DNA of 64,000 bases from Globisporangium splendens. Its lineage: Eukaryota; Oomycota; Peronosporomycetes; Pythiales; Pythiaceae. Location of the stretch: assembly GCA_006386115.1 (NCBI GenBank), contig VFIW01000085.1, positions 1-64,000 on the forward strand, given 5' to 3'. Below are positions 20,437 through 33,859 of this stretch, piece after piece (position 1 is the stretch's first letter; every line of letters begins with the position of its first letter). Both the position numbers and the translations under genes were made by a program. The notes below the pieces were generated by a model. That model was given only the letters and a program-made list of their open reading frames with translations, made no database searches and had not been told where the DNA came from.

Positions 20437-20756
20437 GAGGAACAATTCTTGCTGTTTGCTTGAGCGAACGAAGAATGCAATGTAGTCGTATACGTCGATC
20501 GTCGCGTTTTGTGAGCACATAATGAAAAACAATCAGATCTGTTATTGCGCACCGCCTTCCAAAGAAAAAAATACGATTATGTACTGAGTTGTTATTTCCC
20601 AATGAACACGACTGACCACGAACGGGACGACGAATAACAACGCATCGTGGGCGGAAAGAAGTCTCCATCCTTTCGCGCCTGGCTCCGTGGGCTGCGGTTC
20701 ACTTTTCCTTCGTGTCTTCGCTTCGCTCTCGCTGTTGTTCTTGACATTTCCTTCGT
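20437..20756. other. Intergenic, no gene seen
   Basis: Short stretch between the stop codons of two convergent genes; no feature recognised. Confidence 0.5.
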
Positions 20757-22942
20757 CTACTTGACAAACTCCCACTTATTCACCATCATCTTGGAGATGC
20801 ACTGCAGCGCCTGCTTCTGCACTTCGGGGTTCTCGTGAGTCATGAGCTTCATCGCCACTTTCTTGGCGCCGAGACGCTTCACGATGTGCTTGCCGTTCGG
20901 GTAGAAGCGCACGAACTCGCCGAGATCGAACAGCGCCACGGCGACAGTTTTCGGATCATCGGCCTCCAGCAAATCAATGAGGAGACTGTGTGACAACAAG
21001 CGCATGAGTGTGAAATTGGATTGAACCACAAGAAGAAAACGTCAAAGTGCGACAGTTGACGTACCGAATGAGCTCAAACTCTTTGTTTTCAAATGCCATA
21101 AAGTTCTCCTTCCAGAACTTGTCCGTGTGCAGCAGTCCCCAGTTCAAGTTGCCTGTTCGCAGTTCTTTCTCATAGCGCTCCATTGTGCTGCAGAAGAATC
21201 AAACACGTCAGTCTCATTTCACACATGTCCTATACAAAAAGCATAAGCCACACATGACATACTTGAGCTCCTTGTATTCCCGGATGAGCACGTCGCGGAT
21301 CGACTGGATGCTCTTGGTGATGTCGTCGTCGGTCCACTTGCGCTCGCGCATGTTGTTCAGGATCTTGAGCAACCCGCCGTCGATCATGCGCTCATTGAAG
21401 TACCCGCTGAGCTTGCCTAACAAATTCTACAAAAGCCAGGCAAAGCCCAGGTGAATACCAAAATACATTACGCGTGCAATCGTGAAGACCCAGTTGTCGT
21501 GACTGCTTACCTGCAGCGTCTCCAGTGCGACGCGCACGACCTTTTCACGTGGCGCCGCGCTCACTTGCTGAATCAGCAGGCCCAACACACCCGTCGTCGC
21601 GAATTTCTCAATCGCTTCGTCCGAGAACGACAGCGTCCACAGAATAAACGTCAACTGCGCACAACCATAAACAAATTAGTCTAAGTTGTCAGATATCACA
21701 TGATTCTCGTGCAAGAAAGCATTTTCACACAATCGTACGCACCTCATACGCAAGCTGCGCTCGGTTTTGCGAGCTCTTCAACAACTCCGCGACCCTGTCT
21801 CATGTGTTGCATTCAAGAAGAATGTGTTATGTTAGCCTCAATCTTGCTGTCAATCTTTGCAGAGGTCAACGGCAACGTACGGAGCCACGCCGCCTTGCTT
21901 CACAAACACGTTGCGCGATTTCTGATGGCGCAACAGCACCATCATGGACGCCACCGCGGCGCGAGTGATATTGACGCGACTTGGATCGTTGAGCGAGTTC
22001 CCTGGTCCCAGCTTCAAGACCGACACCGCCCACTGGCACAACGCATCCACGTCTTCGAAGCGAGGACGCACACTGTAGTCATCAGCATCAACAGTCAGAT
22101 CCACTGTTGCACAGTTTATCGTTCAACAACAGCAAATACTCACGTCAAGAAGAGCGCCAGCAAATGGCTCGCAGCGTACTGCACGTAGCCCGTGTCGTTG
22201 CGGATCATGCGCAGGAATGGCGCCGCGTCGATCGCCTTTCCCTCGTCCGCAAAGTACACCACGCGCTTGCGGAGGCGAAGACCGTCTGTGTTTGCGCATG
22301 CACCAGTGAGAATACCATCCTATTGCTCATTGACATCAGCACCACCTCACCTGGTAGTAGCTCTTCCATGCGCGCAAGCGTGTACTTGATCACCGTCGGC
22401 TCGGTCACGTTCTTCACGAGCTTCAACAACGCACCCGCGAGCACTTTTCCCGAATCTACCGCATGCAAACAGCATATCAGACCCTTAAGCACCATCATAC
22501 ACACTGCTATACACATTGTAGCTCCTAATATGCCGTACCAAGGAGGAAGTCGTCGATCGCGTTGTTCTGGAAATACAGCGACTGTATAGATTACTCAAAA
22601 ACGAAATCCCCACACAACAGCAGCAGCACACAGAAAGCCACACACGTACATTCGCGTCATCTGCGCCAGGCTTGGCGATCGTCTCGATCTCCTTCAGCGC
22701 TGAAATCTCAATCTTCTCGAGCGAGAAGCCACCAGCACTGCAGCATGCGTGTGCGATCCTGTTAGTCATGCCATTCTCCTGCATTCTCACCTCCGTTTCA
22801 GGCACGCTTACCGCGTGTAGGTGGCCCAGTTGATATCGCGGAAGCGGTGCAACGCCTCCTCCCGCGCGAGCGCCACGTCCAGCGCGCCGTTGGGGCCGCC
22901 GCCGCCCATGTTGATCGCCACGTGCCCCTTGCCGCCGTCCAT
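20757..22942 (-). CDS. V-type ATPase subunit H
   Basis: Eleven exons fit phase throughout: 22942-22812, 22737-22650, 22581-22539, 22455-22351, 22285-22144, 22072-21881, 21794-21743, 21654-21511, 21426-21263, 21187-21065 and 20985-20757, giving 470 residues. Subunit H sits on the V1 sector of the vacuolar proton pump, activates it and prevents idle ATP hydrolysis when V1 is detached. It is an armadillo-repeat protein; the C-terminal domain is the clearest part, with LHTDKFWKENFMAFENKEFE and a closing block GEFVRFYPNGKHIVKRLG. Length matches the family. It is divergent from the UMP-CMP kinase gene, 268 bp between starts. Confidence 0.88.
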
Positions 22943-23201
22943 CGTATCCTGCTGCCCTTCCCTGTTCAAGAGCTTCTCGCACTGATTAGGTTCGCGCAAC
23001 AACACTTGGGGAACAAAGATCGCGTGCGGCGCACATGCGCAACATAAAAAACTTGGCAACATAAACTAAAGTATACGCATGTATACATCAAATCAATGTC
23101 CGGATCCGAATCTCATCTATTTTTTTGTTTTTTCAGCTCCCCTGTCGTGGCTGGCATAACGGCTCTCCTCGGCAGTTGACGACTTGCGCTCCGGCAGATA
23201 A

Positions 23202-23893
<692 letters not shown>

Positions 23894-24349
23894 GAAGGAG
23901 GCAAGTCTCGGCAACCGAAATGAAAATGCAGTGCAGGAAATAACAACAGAAGAAGAATGAAAGCATGTATACGAAGCCATTAGATAAACAACAATCCTGA
24001 CGCGATCAATCAACCAGTGTGTTTGTCTTGGCGTATACAGTGTCCTGTGAAAACCGTATTTGGACAGCTAGGCTCACAAAAAGAGAGTTGAGTGGCAACC
24101 AAACAACTCTATTAAAACCGTGTTGTGTGAGTCACACTCAGAGAGAGAAAGCATTCTGTTGTTTTAGGGTGTGGTTCCTGATCTTAAAACAAAGCATTTT
24201 ATTTGTGAATCTCAATACAGTTTCAAAAACAAGGTGCATTCATTCCATCGCTCGTAAAGCATGGTGTCTCCGCATTTCCATCATTTTGAATTCTGCATCC
24301 ACATCATCCGACAGGAGAACGCCTGTGGCACAGGGAGAGGGCAGGTGCC
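23894..24349. other. Intergenic, no gene seen
   Basis: AT-rich spacer between two plus-strand genes; nothing recognised. Confidence 0.5.
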
Positions 24350-26535
24350 ATGAGCTTCGAGGAGAACGTGACGGCGTTCTACATGGCGTTCGCGGAGCAG
24401 ACGCTGGAGCCCATGTGTCAGGCGCTCAGCAACATGCGCCTCGTCGTGCAGAACGACCGCGTGGAGCAGGACACGAGTGCGCCGCACGCCAAGGAGGACG
24501 CCGACGTGCGCGAAGAGGTCAGCACCCACATACACAATAGAAAGACATCTCTCTCATGATGCAATGCGGTGACCTTGCTTCGTATGTGGATACTACAGAT
24601 GCTGCTGGCGTGTGAGCTCAAGGCGCAGACCATGCAGTCCGTGGCGCTCGAGCAGCTGCAGCGCGCATGTTCTGCCAGTGGCAATCCCGACATCGACGCG
24701 GTGCTCACAGCGTTCTTCCTGTGCGCGGAATTGGGCGTGGAGACCGAAGGTGTGGCCCCCTTTGCCGAGTGTCTCTCGCGGATCTTCACGACCCAGGCGC
24801 GCGCGTGTTTCGACCGCGTCGGCGCACTGAAGCAAACGGCGACGGTGAACGAGAACGGGTACATCGACCGCGGGTTCTACGTCGACGCGATCCGCGAGAT
24901 CCTCACGGGCTCGACCGACATCATGAACGCCGTGGCCGATGTGAGCGTCAACTCTGTGATCCTGCTGCAGGTGCTGCGGCCAATCCACGACATCTGCTCT
25001 GACATCATCCTCGAGATCGTGCACATGTACGCGATCGACGCGCGCATGACGGCGTGGGAGCGGCGCGCACTTGCGCAGGCGAGACGCCAGCCTTCAAGTG
25101 GGGAAGGTGACGTGGAAGCCGACGAGAGCCTGCAGATGATCGATCTGTTCCTGGACGAAGTGTCGTTCATCATCCGCATCATCATGAGCTACAGCAGCTT
25201 CCTCAAGACGATCTGCGACGGACTCGACGGCGACCGCAGCAGCAGCTTCCAGGTCAAGATCCAGGAGCTCAACGGCGTGTACCTGATCCTCGAGCGCTTC
25301 TACGTGTTCCAGTCGGTGCACAAGGCCACGGCGATCGCCGAGGTGCAGGAGCTGGAGCCCCAGGTGTTTGTCTCGAGCAGCGTCGAAGATGTCTCCTTTG
25401 TGCTCCACAAGTCGTTCTTCCGCGCGTCACAATGGTATGTGGACTTTGTGCTTCCAGACATATGGACAATATGACTAATCGCCTTCTATGTGTGTGTATT
25501 ATGCGCAGTATGAATTACCACACGGCGCTGTCGGTCGTCATTGCGATCGTCGACGCGCTCGAGTCCATGTACCTGCCGTCGATCCTGCAGCTCCCGCATC
25601 GCGACTTCGTGATCCCGTTGCCCTCGGCGACGTTGCCAGCGGGTGACGACAACAACGTATCGAGCGATCGCATCGAAGACGACGAGGCTAAGAAAGAGAT
25701 TTCGTTCTCCGACATGTTGCTGCAGGCCGTCGACGACGACCTCACGCGGTCGATCCAGGACGAAGCCAAGCTCATCCTCGCGATCAACTCGGCGTTCATG
25801 AGCGGTGAGTTTGTGGAGAGTCTGCACGCCAAGGTCGAGGAGTTCTCGACGGCGTCGTTTCCCCAGGAAGCCAACATTGTCGAGTGTCTGCCCAAGCACA
25901 TCCGAGAGCTCACCGAGATGTTCCGCTCCGTCGTGGACACGGAGATCCAGGAAGTGCTGTCACGCGGCATCCGCAAGCGCATGGAGGCGCTCGTGCACAA
26001 GCTCATGAACGAGACGTTCAACTACGTGATCTCGCCGTCGCAGTACGACACGTTTGATCTCCACGGTTCGCCGCTGAACAAGATGGTCGAGCACGAAGTG
26101 ATGCAGAACAAGGTGCTGCGTCGGTACGAGCGCGCTCTGTGCGCACCGCCGTTCGAGAGTCTGGTCGAGTACTTTGTTCAGGACCTCACGACGTGGCTCG
26201 CACAGGCGCTGTTCGCATCGCGCAAGCCATTCAACGACTTGGGGGCGTTGCAACTCGAGCGCGAGGTCAGCGACATGCTCACGCGGGTCTCGAAGTTCGT
26301 CCAGCAAAAGAGCCTCCGCGCATCGTTCACGCGACTCTTCCAGCTCGTGCTGATTTTAAACCTCATGGACCCGCGCCACGTTGTCGATTACCTGGAAAGC
26401 GTCACCGACGAGCTCAGCACCGACGAACTCGAGACGTTGCTGCGCATGCGCGTCGACTTCAAGAGAGATGACGTCGCAGTCGCTGTGCGTGAAATGAAAA
26501 GCGCGATCGCCGCGACGGCAGCAGCAACTCAATAG
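24350..26535 (+). CDS. COG4: Conserved oligomeric Golgi complex subunit 4
   Basis: Three exons, 24350-24517, 24599-25434 and 25509-26535, give 676 residues. COG4 belongs to lobe A of the COG tethering complex, which guides vesicles in retrograde transport within the Golgi. The C-terminal half matches best: VSFVLHKSFFRA, then LQLEREVSDML and the final block LLRMRVDFKRDDV, as in the helical C-terminal domain that ends COG4 proteins. The animal protein is about 785 residues; here about 110 residues are missing, mainly from the coiled-coil N-terminus. Either an upstream exon is missed or the protein is naturally shorter. Confidence 0.85.
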
Positions 26536-26698
26536 TGATCGTTTGTTGGTATCATCGGCAAGTGTGTGGAACATTTTAGAAGGGTAAGAGAGAGTGTTTT
26601 TGGCAGAAGTGGCGGTCACATGGATATTTAAGACCGGGATAAGCAGCAGCATGGAGGCATACTCAATCAACAGGACAGACTAGTGCTGGGAGCTTCTC
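26536..26698. other. Short convergent spacer
   Basis: Spacer between the stops of COG4 and the HMG-box gene; nothing recognised. Confidence 0.4.
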
Positions 26699-28477
26699 TT
26701 AGCCAAACGCACCAGTTGGGAGCTGCGCCATGTGGTCGTCGCTGTCTTCGTCGCTCGCACTGCCACCAGCCGAACTCATGGAATCGTTGTCATCATTGTC
26801 ATCATCGTCATCGTCATCATCATCATCATCGTCGTCGTCGTCGTCGTCGCTGTTGCGCTCGCGCTGCTTCTTCAACGCAGCCGCTTTCTTCGCCTTCGCA
26901 CCAAAGAGCTTCTTTGCGCGTGCCGTCGGCGTCGTCGTCGCGTGTTCTGCAGGCTCTTTCGGTTTTCTCGGCATGGACTTCTTCTTCACAGGAGACGGCA
27001 GCGTACCAGATTCGGGGGAAAGAAGCGCACCACCATTGGTACTCGCCCTGGATGCATTGACGCTGGGTGCGTTGTTAGTATCTGATGCCGCTGTTTTCTT
27101 CTTTCGCAAAGCTGCAGGCGTTGCGCGAGGTGCTTTCTCCTTCACTGCTACAGAGGCTGTCCCTCCTGCACTAGCTGAAGCTTTCTTTTTGGATGGGGAG
27201 GCTCGTTTGGTGGTAGTCTTTGGTGGCGGCACCGTCGATGTTGACGCTCCAGCAGCGGAGCGTTCTTTCTTGGCAGTTGCTGCTGGGGTGGCACTCTTTC
27301 GCTTTTTGGCCGGTTTGGGCTCCGTCGTCGACGAACTTGGAGCCGCTGTTTTGTCGGTCGCAAGAGAGTTTTTACGCTTTGGCGCTGGCCGCGACGCGTT
27401 GCCTGACGCTGCTGCCTTGGTGGACTTTTTAGTCGTAGCCGCAGCAAACGCAGCTGGAGCTGTTGTTGCTGTTGGAGCAGGCGGTTGCTTCTTGACGACA
27501 GGCACTGCAGGATCTTCCGCTCTCATCTATAAGTCCACCGACGACAACGAATATCAGCTTAAGATGCAGCAACGTATCCCTTTGCAGGTTCCAGCAAAGA
27601 CAGACCTGCAGCTTGGCGAATGCGTGAAACTTGGCATTCCAGACCTGATCCGCCATAAAAGCAGGAGAAAGACAAGGTATTTAGCTGACGATTATGGCAG
27701 CAAGGGATCGGCCATAGCGAGACAGGATATGTAAAGGAAGATAAGGGAGCAAACCTCTTTCTCGTCGCCACTAAGAGTCTCCCAGGATTTCACCAGATGC
27801 GCACGAAGCTCCCGTCTCGAAGCCTGTAGGGTTAAATACACCCACGCACGGATTGTAAGTACAGGATGGCGATAATGCCTGCACAAATATACAGAGAGAG
27901 AGAGAGAGAGAGGCACCAGGTATACCTCGGGGTGCGCCTTCCGAGTGTCTGCATACGATTCCTCCATGAACACCATCATGCCGTTCTCAGGGACGCGAAG
28001 AAACTGTAGCAAACACCAAACAGCACATGCATGTCCTCTTTAGCCACTGAGGGTGCACAAGTGGCGCATGCGTTGGGTTTAATAGTGGAAAAACCGCCGC
28101 ACCTTTTGCATCCGTCGCACTCGAATGTCGGCATATTTTTCAGTCAGAGCGCTACAATCACAAACAAATACGCACAGTTATCATATAAGCACATGAATAT
28201 ATACGTCGACACATAGACCCGCGCGCGATAGCAACAGCAATGGAACTCCATCGCCGCCATCAGGACGCAACGCAACGTACGCTTGGCACTCGATCTCGAA
28301 CTGGAGTTGCTCGGCGGCGTCGCCGTAGGACGTCGCGAGCGCCAGCAGCTCGTGCTGCAGCGCCGCAAACTCGGTCTTGAGCGCGCGGCACCTGGCGGCC
28401 CATGTGGACGTATGCTGCTGCGCTTCGTCCTCGTCGTCGTCCACGGGCGCGGCCACGAGGAGCTGCGCCACGTCCAT
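26699..28477 (-). CDS. HMG-box protein with Lys/Ala-rich region and poly-Asp tail
   Basis: Six exons fit phase: 28477-28281, 28151-28103, 28003-27926, 27823-27755, 27644-27606 and 27526-26699, giving 419 residues. Residues 1-80 form a coiled-coil-like region. An HMG box spans about residues 83-145 over three small exons, with VPENGMMVFMEE, KSWETLSGDEKE and VWNAKFHAF as the three helices. HMG boxes bind the DNA minor groove and bend it, so a chromatin role is likely. The last exon is basic with many Lys-Lys pairs, then has a run of about 17 Asp and an acidic end, as in HMGB proteins. Exons of 39-78 nt make this model more uncertain. Confidence 0.65.
26795..26855. repeat. Trinucleotide run encoding poly-Asp
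   Basis: A run of tcatca/tcgtcg units inside the last exon of the HMG-box gene; on the minus strand it spells GAT and GAC codons. Confidence 0.85.
27892..27912. repeat. GA dinucleotide microsatellite in an intron
   Basis: About ten GA units inside the intron at 27824-27925 of the HMG-box gene. Confidence 0.85.
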
Positions 28478-29375
28478 TTTCCCTTCCTGTCGCTTTTGTT
28501 TGCTTTTTTGCTTTTTTGCTTTTTGTTTGTTTTAATTCTGTTAGAGCTGCAAAAATGGGGGGAGAATGTGGACTGAAGGTCGTACGAACGAAACTGCTCA
28601 CAATGTGTCACCACTGACAAGAAGCAACTCCGATTCGGATTCAGTCGGGTGTCTGATGCCGCTTGCTGTCATAACCACCACTCTATGTCCACTCTGTGCA
28701 AACAACTCGACAGTGAGTGAAGGTGCAACTGAGTCAGACCCAAAATGGGTGGTGATGCACACACAACTCACTGCATCACCACACCATGCAACGCTCTACA
28801 GAAACGTGGCTCTGCAAGCCAACCAAGGGTGAAAGGAATGCTGCTTTCGATGGCGACTCCGATATGAATGATAACTATGTCACCGACACCATTTGGATTG
28901 AGGTTGGGTATCTCACTGATTGCTCCTACCAGCACCAGTCCCAGGAAGGCATCGCCACTGCAGCGGTAACCGTTCCCTCCAACGCTATGGGTACAAACCA
29001 TGCACAGCAAATAATAATAATAATAATAAAAGACCTGGTCCAGCGTCCTCGTCTCGGACTCGGATCCATTTATGTTGCAACGCGGGTTACGTTCGAAGAT
29101 GCGCAAACAGCCCCAGTTTTGTGCTGCTTCCAAAGAATGAGCTCGAACGCACCAGGAGCTGCGAATTGCGCTGTGATCTCCATATGCAATTCTTGTCAGT
29201 ATCCGTTCTCAAGCCATGGCAAATTGACACCTTTTGTTCAGTGTATGCACAATATCAATGAAGATGCAGCATTTGCAGATCCCTTTTGTACAAATGTGTG
29301 GTCTGCAATTCGCCAAGTTAACAGCGAGTCCTTTCATTCTAAATCATGCACACCATTTCTCTCTCCCTGGGGGTT
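28478..29375. other. Intergenic, no gene seen; short repeats
   Basis: Just upstream of the HMG-box gene start, about 28493-28528, ttgctttttt is repeated three times. An AAT run lies at about 29009-29030. No coding signal was found. Confidence 0.5.
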
Positions 29376-31157
29376 TTATACATTATCATCCTGGAGAAGA
29401 GTTGACGACGATTTACGTCGCGGCATCGGGGACATGACGAAATCGGCACTGAGCCGCACGATCGACGCACGGCGACTGCGGTGGCGGCTCGAACTGAGCG
29501 ACAGCGGCGTGAGTTCGCCTAAGTCGATTTCGGCCGCGATCGTGTCGTCGTCCTTGGTCGAGAGCATCATGTTGCTGCCATCTTCCGCGAAGTACGAGCC
29601 CAGCAGCGTGAAAATACCCGCGAGCACCGACGCGAGCACAAGCGAGAGTACCCAGACGTGATACCCGCCGCTGCCGATCACGTTCCCCATGAATGCCCCC
29701 GACAGTCCTGTCGAGAAGTAGCCCACGGCCGTCATGATGCCCGCAGCGCCCGCAGCGATATCCTGCGGCAGATCCGACGGCACCGTGTAACTCAGCAGCG
29801 TGTAGTTGCCCAACAGGAACACGCTTGAGACGAACACAAGCACGCCGAGAAGCAGGACGCTGCAGGTCGCGCTGAAAAAATAGAGCGTCCCCAGCAGTAT
29901 CGCCTGAAGCACCGAGAAGAGGAAGATCGGCATGACGCGGTCCGAGCGGAACAAGACGTCGCTGAGCCACCCGCAGAGGATCCCGCCGACAAACCCGCCG
30001 ATGGTCCACGCACCGCCAATGATCGCCGTGTCCGCCGTCGTCAGCGGCTCCGCGCGCACGGCGTCAAAGAACGACAGGAACCAGTTCAGGAAGCCATCAC
30101 GCGCCCAGCACAGGAAGAACACCGCAGCCAGATACCCGAGGAACGTGTAGTTCTGCAGCAGCTTCTTCATCTGCTCGGCTGGCGTCAGCTTCATAACGAC
30201 GTGTGGCAGTCCTGCCACATTGTTGTCGTTGTCGCTCGACTCAGAAGACGAGTCTTTCGCATCAGCCGCGCCTGATGCCTCGGCAGGCGTACTCTTGACG
30301 TAGCACAGGATTACGAGCGCCATCGCGAACAGCACGACGCCCGGGATAATGAACACGTATGCCCAGCCGAGCGTCGAGGTGATGCTGCTGCCCGTGCCGA
30401 GCGACAAGAAATAGCCGCTCGTAAGCATGATGTTGAAGACGCCGGCAAACAGCCCGCGCTCGCTGGCCGCGTACCACGCAGCGTTGATCTTGACGACGGC
30501 GCTCGTGCCAAAGCCCTGCACGAGAACGTTGAGCGCGTAGAGCACGACAAACAGTGTCTTCTCGAGCGCCAGCGGCAGCTCGCAGAGGAACAGCAGACCG
30601 AGCGCCAGGTTGCAGAGCGCGGCGCCGAGACACGCGACGAGCATGCCGTTCTTGCCGCCGATGCGGTCCGTGAACTGTCCCGTGAACGGCGCGCTCGCAG
30701 CGTACGCCCAGGACCCGGCCGACAGCGACCTGCACATTCATGCACACAGCATAACACAAATCAAGTGAGATCTAGCAAGAGTGTTCACCTTTGGAAGACG
30801 GTGTACGCCCGCACCAGCCCATGAAGGACGACGAGAACTGGAGCTGGTCGCGGATGGACGATACGTTGCCCGCAGCGACGTTGTACCGCGCCATGTAGAA
30901 CGCCGCGTACGCCACGCCCATGGGGAACCAGTTCTGCAGCCGACGCCATCTAATCACACGTCAACAGCACATTCTCAGCAACAGCCTCTCACTAAGCAAA
31001 CTGGTCATGACCACCACCCATATCTAGGTATTCGTTATACGCACCGGTACTTGCGCGAGTGCAGCGCACGGCCCTCGGGACTCAGCTCCACGTCGTAGGC
31101 CGCACCGACGAGCACGAACACGGCGATGAGCGCCGAGATGCCTGCCTCCACGTTCAT
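29376..31157 (-). CDS. Major facilitator superfamily transporter, organophosphate:phosphate antiporter-like
   Basis: Three exons, 31157-31045, 30949-30815 and 30729-29376, give 533 residues. About twelve hydrophobic segments alternate with short loops in the usual 6+6 MFS pattern. The motif FTDRIGGKNG in the first intracellular loop and GWLSDVLFRSDRVM in the matching second-half loop are classic MFS signatures. The N-terminal FYMARYNVAAGN resembles glycerol-3-phosphate/hexose-phosphate antiporters (OPA/SLC37-like). A hydrophilic loop rich in Ser/Asp separates the halves and the C-terminal tail is basic. Substrate is not known. Confidence 0.8.
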
Positions 31158-32223
31158 CTTTCAGTGGCAATGGCAGTTGTTGGGGCGTGACCACGACGCG
31201 GCGCGGTGCGTTGGAAGATGGCGCAAGCGGTCGCCACTGAAGCGCGCGAGTGGATCAACGAAGAGTACCACCGTCTGCAGTTGTTTAATGGGTCAGTTTC
31301 TGATTCTCCAGAGGGCTCTCGCTCCCTCGTGGATCCTCCCGCCGTCAGCCCATCCGCCACCTTTGAACTGCCATTTTGGCTCAGAAAAAGAAAAGAGTGA
31401 GAAAAAAAAAAGAGGCACTGTAGTACCGTGATGGTCGACATCTCTTATGAATCCTTTCAAAGTTTCAAATGGTGTCATTGAGGTGTCTTCTATCGCAAAA
31501 AACTGAGGTTGAAGTGGTGTAACTCACCTCCTAAATGAGATAATGGTGCTTGTTTCATCATGAAGTAGAACAAGGGTTCAGCAGTAAGTATGGAAGAAAA
31601 GGTTGGTGTCGCAAGGTCGTGCGTGATGTGGCGGCCATCATGCGCAAATGCGCAAATGGACGGACGGATGGCATGCAGCGGGCGTTTCCCGTTGAGCCCA
31701 GTGGCGCACGTGGCGCTTCGCCGGCGTCGGAAGATGTGCGGACTGCGCTGGTGTTGACAGTGAGTCATAGCTCCCGTTTGCTTCCCATGGAGACGATCGA
31801 GTTCACTGAATGCTGTCGGCGAGTGTCATCTGGCAGAAGAACCTCCAGTCGCGAAGATGCCGTGCGAAACCCGCACCAGACCCCATGGACCACAAAAAAG
31901 AAACGCTGCATGACTCAAGCACGTTGTTGTTTTCCATCAGTCAGCGACAGCACATGCTAGTTGGGGTATCCGACGGATTCTGTCAGTTGTTCGCTAGCTG
32001 TGCTGAAGTAGATGATCACCAGTATGCTAGTCCAACACGACCACGATATAGGCGGCACCAGCGCAGCAGCACCAGCCATGACAGCTTCAGCCGAGTGCAG
32101 CAAGTTTGAGCGCGCGACTGAGTTTGCCAGTCTCATTCGACAATTTACGGCGTTTGACTCACTCCGGCGTCTCAACCTCCCAGTCGACTCCCTGAGTCGC
32201 TGAGTACTTCGACTCCTTGCGAC
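31158..32223. other. Intergenic, no supported gene
   Basis: A short frame at 31218-31400 begins with a plausible-looking helix but has no family match and no continuation. Nothing else is recognisable. Confidence 0.45.
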
Positions 32224-32947
32224 CATGATTTACGTCCGTGCCATCCTCATCGCTGCCATTGCGACGTCTGTGATGGCGAACACGCCAGTCGCCGATGCGT
32301 TTTGGTTCTTCAGCCCCCAGTGACGACTCCATGTCCAACTACTGTGATGCCGACGACTGCGAGTTTGTGGCAACAACAAAGTGTCCCGGTGGCTAGTTCG
32401 AATGCCCACGTTGCTACTCCTTGTCCAACGACCAAAGTTCCAGTGACCACTCCGTGCCCAGCAGCCAAGGCACCGGTGCCAACTCCAAGCCAGACGACAA
32501 CGACGCCGGATCCAAGCCCCTCAATGCCTGAGCCAACTGAGATTACTCCAGTTCCAGCTGAGGCGACCCAGCACCACCAGCGGAACGACTCCAGTTCCAA
32601 CTGTGGCCACCCCATCTCCAGTTGTTGTTGCTTTGCCACCGACTGGGGGAAATCAGGCGCCAACTCCGTGCCCGACGACGACAAAATCATCATCGTCCCC
32701 ACACCCTGATACACCGAAACACACGCCTGCCCCAGCTCACCGCACCAAGGCTCCGTCGGTGAAGCCGTCGGTTACTCCATGTCCAACCACGAAGAAGCCT
32801 GCATCAAAACCAGCACCAACCTCCAAGCCTGCAGTGCAGATGCCATGTCCGACTACGAAGAAACCTGCCTCCACCCCGGCTCCAGCATCCAAGTCGGCTG
32901 CGCAGACTCCGTGTCTTCCAGGGAACGTGAAGCAAGTTGGTCACTAA
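32224..32947 (+). pseudogene. Frameshifted secreted Thr/Pro-rich protein with CPTT repeats
   Basis: The ATG at 32224 opens a clear signal peptide (MIYVRAILIAAIATSVMA) but that frame ends after 32 codons. The next frame carries TTPCPTT and VTTPCPAAKAP repeats, and from about 32575 a third frame carries PTPCPTTTKS and MPCPTTKKPAS repeats until a stop at 32945-32947. So the same repeat protein runs through three frames, with changes near 32300 (a T run) and near 32570 (a C run). Either it is a recent pseudogene or the consensus has two homopolymer errors. No intron with good sites explains both changes. Confidence 0.75.
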
Positions 32948-33859
32948 ACTGTGGAGCTGCGATCAGCTCTAGACACAATCGCGTCTCTTCTTGTCGGCCC
33001 AACAAGCAAAAGTGTTACAGCATAGATGATGTCGTACTAGTGTCGCCTTTGATTTTCTTCATGTCGTTCGTTTTCGTGCATCGCAATACATTTTTCCGTT
33101 TGCCTGTTTCGCTCGTTCACACTTTTGATTTTATCCGTTGAGGTGCTGGAATCCCTTGATTAGGAAGGTGAACTTCAGTAGATCTTGAGCACCAAAGCTT
33201 CAGAATTCTGCGGCATTGCAAGGAGCTCAGTTGGATGCACGAAGACATCGAGGTGGATAGTAGCGCGAGGTATATTGTACTTCACCCTATTACCCTCTTA
33301 GACCATCACCGCCGTAAGCTTCAACGATCATCCAGGCGGCATCGTGGAGAGATCCTCAACACGAACGGAGCTCTTCAGTTTCAACAGCGAACGTCCTCCG
33401 CCACACACGCAAAAAATTCACCCTCGCGATCAAGATCGCCTCAGCAAGCATGTTGTCAACCTCTAAATGCGCCAAGTTGTTTAGATCGCGCACATGGTGA
33501 ATATTATAGTGCGTACTTAGGAGATATAAACTCCGCAGTCACGGTTTTTGTCTTCTCCGCATGTAAAAGCACTGTGGGAGGTGACACCGACCAGCTGGGC
33601 TCTGTCTCCATCGCCATTTCTCCACAGCGTTCAATTATAAAGGCGCAAATAGCATGAAGACAGCGCAAAGACGATTAATTTCTTCATTGATTCGTACACT
33701 CTGTGCATGTAGAGGCGGCTGGTAGAGTGGCCAGCATGCATGCGTCTGTCTCTACCGACTTCTCAATAGTCCAGTATTGATGGAAAGCTCTCACGCGCCA
33801 TTTCTGCATTTGAACCGAGGACGCCGCATTCCACAGGAAGCGGGCAGTACTAGTCGCCA
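32948..33859. other. Intergenic, no gene seen
   Basis: Spacer between two mucin-like loci; several open frames but none with similarity or a signal peptide. Confidence 0.5.

Noticed and set aside
19446..20552. 368-codon Ser/Val-rich frame antisense to the mucin-like gene
   Set aside because: It is the reverse reading of low-complexity Thr/Pro codons and has no signal peptide.
26730..27734. 334-codon frame on the plus strand over the HMG-box gene
   Set aside because: It is antisense to the last exons and to the poly-Asp run; its Ser-rich start comes from the repeat.
31218..31400. Short frame starting MAQAVATEAREWINEE
   Set aside because: Only about 60 codons, with no domain and no exon that continues it; it may be a leader of an unseen transcript.
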